64,000 bases of DNA from Bacteroidetes bacterium UBA6161 (GTDB lineage: Bacteria; Bacteroidota; Bacteroidia; NS11-12g; UBA955): positions 25,523 to 89,522 of the forward strand of contig DIUJ01000072.1 of the NCBI GenBank assembly GCA_002422315.1, read 5' to 3'. Both the position numbers and the translations under genes were made by a program. This document shows, piece after piece, positions 61,336 to 64,000 of this stretch. The notes under the pieces were generated by a model, which was given only the letters and a program-made list of their open reading frames with translations, had not been told where the DNA came from and made no database searches. Each line of letters starts with the position of its first letter. Within the stretch, counting starts at the first letter, position 1.

Positions 61336-64000
61336 TTAATTACCAACTACACTTAATGTGAATTTTTTAGAATAAACTTCTCCGGATTCATGTATAGCTT
61401 CTAAAAATAAAATATAATTCCCTACCATTAGCTTGCTGTTCATGCTTTGGTTAATTGCATCCCAAAATATCTCTCCTTCCTGCTCCAAAGTTGTTGCTTT
61501 GAGTGCAGTACCTAAAGGCTCCCCATGTATAGAATAAAGTTTAATTTCCATTTTGAAATTTGGCTTTGGCAAGGAATAACCAATAATTAATAAATCATTG
61601 TATCCGTCTCCATTTGGGCTAATTACCACTCCATTTTTAAAATAAAAATGTTCTTTTGTTACAACTATGTTGGAAAAAATTTGCGAATTTGCATAGCCAG
61701 GGGTTCCAAAACCAGCGCTACTTGCTGCCGACTGCCAATTACCTTTGTCTTTATGGGAAGTAGAAACACGCTCAAGGCTTACCCCTTTATAAGTTTTTAA
61801 CATCGTATAATGCTGTTTCTCGTTATATTGTATGCTATCTAAAAAAATCCCGCTTTCATTTAATATAACAACACCACCACTTCTCTGTGGGTAAGAAGGC
61901 ATTTTATTAATCTGCAATATATTTTCAGGATATTTACAATTATAGGTTGTACAAACTTCTTTGGGCAATGCTGTTAAACATAAAATCTGAAATGGTTCTA
62001 ATAATTTACCTGAAGTACTTATAGGGAAAAATTCTCTTAAGGAACCATCTTCAAATAAATTCCCTAAAAATAATTCGCTCAAATCCAAATAATTGGAACC
62101 AGTATTTATTATTTCTACATATTCCGCTCCAGCAATTTCTGGATTAAATAGTATTTCATTTATTAAAATATCACCCTGTTTTATTTGTTCTGGCAGCGCA
62201 AACTTTGTTTCTATATTTCGAACTTTATTTCCCGCACAATCCATAATCTCGCCAATTTGCAAAGTGTACTCCACCCCTTCTTCTAATGCTTTAGATATCT
62301 TTAAAAGTATGTTCTTGGGTGATAATACTGTATACTGTTCTGGATAAACAACACCTATATTACTCTCTTTTATTCTAAAATTTAAAAAATTTGTATTTGC
62401 TTCTATTTCTAGTTTTTCCGTAAAAATTATTTCAAGTGTGTACTTATCTATAGGGAAAACAGAAAAGATCCGAGGGTTTTCAATGTCTGGATTTTCTTGA
62501 AAAATACTATTCCTCTTACATGGAGTACCTCCAATTAGTGAATTAGATACACCCCAATTCTCTACCCCCCCACAAGGATTAAAAGGGTCTTTTATTTCTA
62601 AACTATATCCACCTTGCTTTTTAAAATTATCATTAATCCAATTTTCAGAATAAGCAATACTATGGATTTCAAAACCCTCCGGATTCAAAAGAGAAAGTAG
62701 TTCTCCTGTCTTATTAGGTTCTGGGAAACTCGACAACCCAATGCTTTCTCCAATATCTTGAAATAGTGCATGATTGTTTTTTGAGCAAAGAATTACATAA
62801 GATTTAGGATACAATAAATAACGAGGAATAGAGGCTTCTGTGTTATTATCCTTGTATTTACATCCTTCTAAATTCAAAATCGTATCCGTTCTGTTAAACA
62901 ATTCAAGGTATTTAGCATTGGGCAAGCCAATCTGAGAAGAAGGATTACTCATTATTTCTGTAATCAAAACTTCATTTTGATTTGGATTTCTTGTAATAGG
63001 CATGGCTAAAATAGTATATTCCAATTCCTTGTTTTTGCAATCTCTCATTCCTTTAACCTCTAAATCCAATACCATAGATGCAGGCCAAAAACTATCAATT
63101 TTTAATTCAATTGAATTCTCTCCAATGTATGATAGACTGTTAATTTGGTAATTAGCTCCCAATACACTAAACATTGCATTGTTTAATTTAAAATTAGAAT
63201 CTATGGCGGTACTAAACTCTACAATTATATAATTAGGGAACTTTCCAATAGCAGTTTTTGCTTCTAAATTTATGGAATCTTTCCAGAAATTTCTCGCAGA
63301 ATTGTCTTTGCCGGGCGTACCTCCTTGCTCATCAATCGATGCCCTCCAATTTATTTCCTGCTTACAAGTTGTTTTATCAGAAATTGACTCCAAGGCGACC
63401 CCTCCTTGTTTTGCCAATTCGTTTCCATACCATTTATCAGTATAGCTCACACTATGTATTAGATTATTCATAGAATCACGTATAGAAACAGTTTCCTCTG
63501 TTTTATTTAATATAGGGAAAGAGGACAAACCTATACTTTTACCAAAAACATTAAAGAAATTCAATGCAGCAAGCGGACATAAAATAACAAAACTATCTGG
63601 TTCTAAATAAAAATCTGGAATAACCACATTGCTTACTTTATCTGAAAAAATAAATTTAGAGGCATAAATTGTTTTAGTAGACGTGTTTTTCAATTCCACA
63701 TACTGAAAAGGAGGCAAGCCTTTGCTCGGAGAAGAAATAATCATTATTTCATTAATTTTCAACTCGCCAAAATCTGCTTTTTCAAATACTAAATATCTAA
63801 ATGTAAAACTTGTATCTAGAATAGCATTGCCATTCAAATCCTTAATATTTTGCACGGTAAAGACGTAGTTTTGCCTGGATTTAAAACTATAAGGGAAACA
63901 AACCTTAAGCTTGGTAGTGAAAAATTCTACGAGCATAGGATTTAATTTTTGATATTTTTCATCGACTAAACTAAAGTTTGAAAGAAGACTTGCAGAAACG
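61336..64000 (-). CDS. Lamin-tail-domain surface protein (5' end beyond window)
   Basis: A partial coding region: the frame is open to the window edge, so the N terminus is missing. The visible 888 residues contain three lamin-tail (LTD-like) domains, each opening with ELKINEIM-, VLITEIM- or ILINEIL-type strands and closing near a V-S-Y or I-x-Y stretch. Between them lie Ig-like (SbsA/Big-5-type) domains (IENPRIFSVFPIDKYTLEII and similar). The last part (ISPNGDGYNDLLIIGYSLPK, then LYSIHGEPLG, LMVGNYILFLEA) resembles a FlgD/T9SS type A-like tail. It should be exported. An internal ATG at 63936 is not the true start. G7 at 62565-62571 is coding. Confidence 0.85.
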   Translation of the reverse strand, partial: VSASLLSNFSLVDEKYQKLNPMLVEFFTTKLKVCFPYSFKSRQNYVFTVQNIKDLNGNAILDTSFTFRYLVFEKADFGELKINEIMIISSPSKGLPPFQYVELKNTSTKTIYASKFIFSDKVSNVVIPDFYLEPDSFVILCPLAALNFFNVFGKSIGLSSFPILNKTEETVSIRDSMNNLIHSVSYTDKWYGNELAKQGGVALESISDKTTCKQEINWRASIDEQGGTPGKDNSARNFWKDSINLEAKTAIGKFPNYIIVEFSTAIDSNFKLNNAMFSVLGANYQINSLSYIGENSIELKIDSFWPASMVLDLEVKGMRDCKNKELEYTILAMPITRNPNQNEVLITEIMSNPSSQIGLPNAKYLELFNRTDTILNLEGCKYKDNNTEASIPRYLLYPKSYVILCSKNNHALFQDIGESIGLSSFPEPNKTGELLSLLNPEGFEIHSIAYSENWINDNFKKQGGYSLEIKDPFNPCGGVENWGVSNSLIGGTPCKRNSIFQENPDIENPRIFSVFPIDKYTLEIIFTEKLEIEANTNFLNFRIKESNIGVVYPEQYTVLSPKNILLKISKALEEGVEYTLQIGEIMDCAGNKVRNIETKFALPEQIKQGDILINEILFNPEIAGAEYVEIINTGSNYLDLSELFLGNLFEDGSLREFFPISTSGKLLEPFQILCLTALPKEVCTTYNCKYPENILQINKMPSYPQRSGGVVILNESGIFLDSIQYNEKQHYTMLKTYKGVSLERVSTSHKDKGNWQSAASSAGFGTPGYANSQIFSNIVVTKEHFYFKNGVVISPNGDGYNDLLIIGYSLPKPNFKMEIKLYSIHGEPLGTALKATTLEQEGEIFWDAINQSMNSKLMVGNYILFLEAIHESGEVYSKKFTLSVVGN

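Overview
The window is about 64 kb of AT-rich, densely packed chromosome from a member of the Bacteroidota. Several features support this. Promoters match the Bacteroidetes pattern (TTG, about 18-20 bases, then TAnnTTTG) and Shine-Dalgarno sequences are absent. Several secreted proteins carry type IX secretion (T9SS) C-terminal sorting domains. A SprE/PorW-like T9SS protein and a SusC/FecA-style TonB receptor with a carboxypeptidase-regulatory domain are encoded. The ATP synthase cluster is split and holds only a-c-b-delta-alpha-gamma. The genus cannot be named from the sequence alone. No insertion sequence, prophage, CRISPR array or rRNA was seen; there is one tRNA gene.

Layout. 1-2.2 kb: a minus-strand sulfur cluster of three small rhodaneses and a YeiH-family permease, behind a promoter with a Crp/Fnr-like dyad. 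2.2-3.5 kb: tRNA-Met(CAT) and a GT9 glycosyltransferase. 3.5-14 kb: a 1207-residue T9SS surface protein, ferredoxin, NlpC/P60 peptidase, uvrC, the E2 subunit of 2-oxoglutarate dehydrogenase, a Cys/Lys-rich exported peptide, phosphatidylserine decarboxylase and glutamate dehydrogenase. 14-20.5 kb: a lipoprotein, a Crp/Fnr regulator, a DUF4293 membrane protein, dnaB and clpC, with DnaA boxes between the last two. 20.5-27.4 kb: a DUF1800/DUF1501 pair, a small orphan, an NfeD-flotillin pair and an orphan membrane protein. 27.4-36.2 kb: mgtE-rsmA, three tandem DUF1573 proteins, a T9SS subtilase, Nfu, a TPR protein and a degenerate acylphosphatase. 36.4-41.4 kb: a TPR lipoprotein, a GPP34-like protein, a DCC thiol protein and a TonB receptor. 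41.4-48.7 kb: LysE, SppA, PBP1A and SprE/PorW, all on the minus strand. 48.8-55.8 kb: a degenerate LytM protein, bactofilin, AtpZ, an AtpI-like protein and six ATP synthase subunits, nearly all tightly spaced. 55.9-61.3 kb: a two-component signalling cluster. 61.3-64 kb: a lamin-tail-domain surface protein cut by the window edge.

How the parts fit. Much of the window concerns the cell envelope: T9SS cargo and machinery, peptidoglycan synthesis (PBP1A), a cytoskeletal scaffold (bactofilin) with a LytM partner, membrane proteostasis (SppA, NfeD-flotillin), and energy conversion at the membrane. I did not find a wholly new system. The best leads are the Crp/Fnr-like site on the rhodanese/YeiH operon, the DUF1800/DUF1501 pair in which one protein seems to carry both Tat and T9SS signals, the DnaA boxes in front of dnaB, the Cys/Lys-rich peptide, the hairpin between atpE and atpF, and the bactofilin/inactive-LytM/ATP synthase supercluster.
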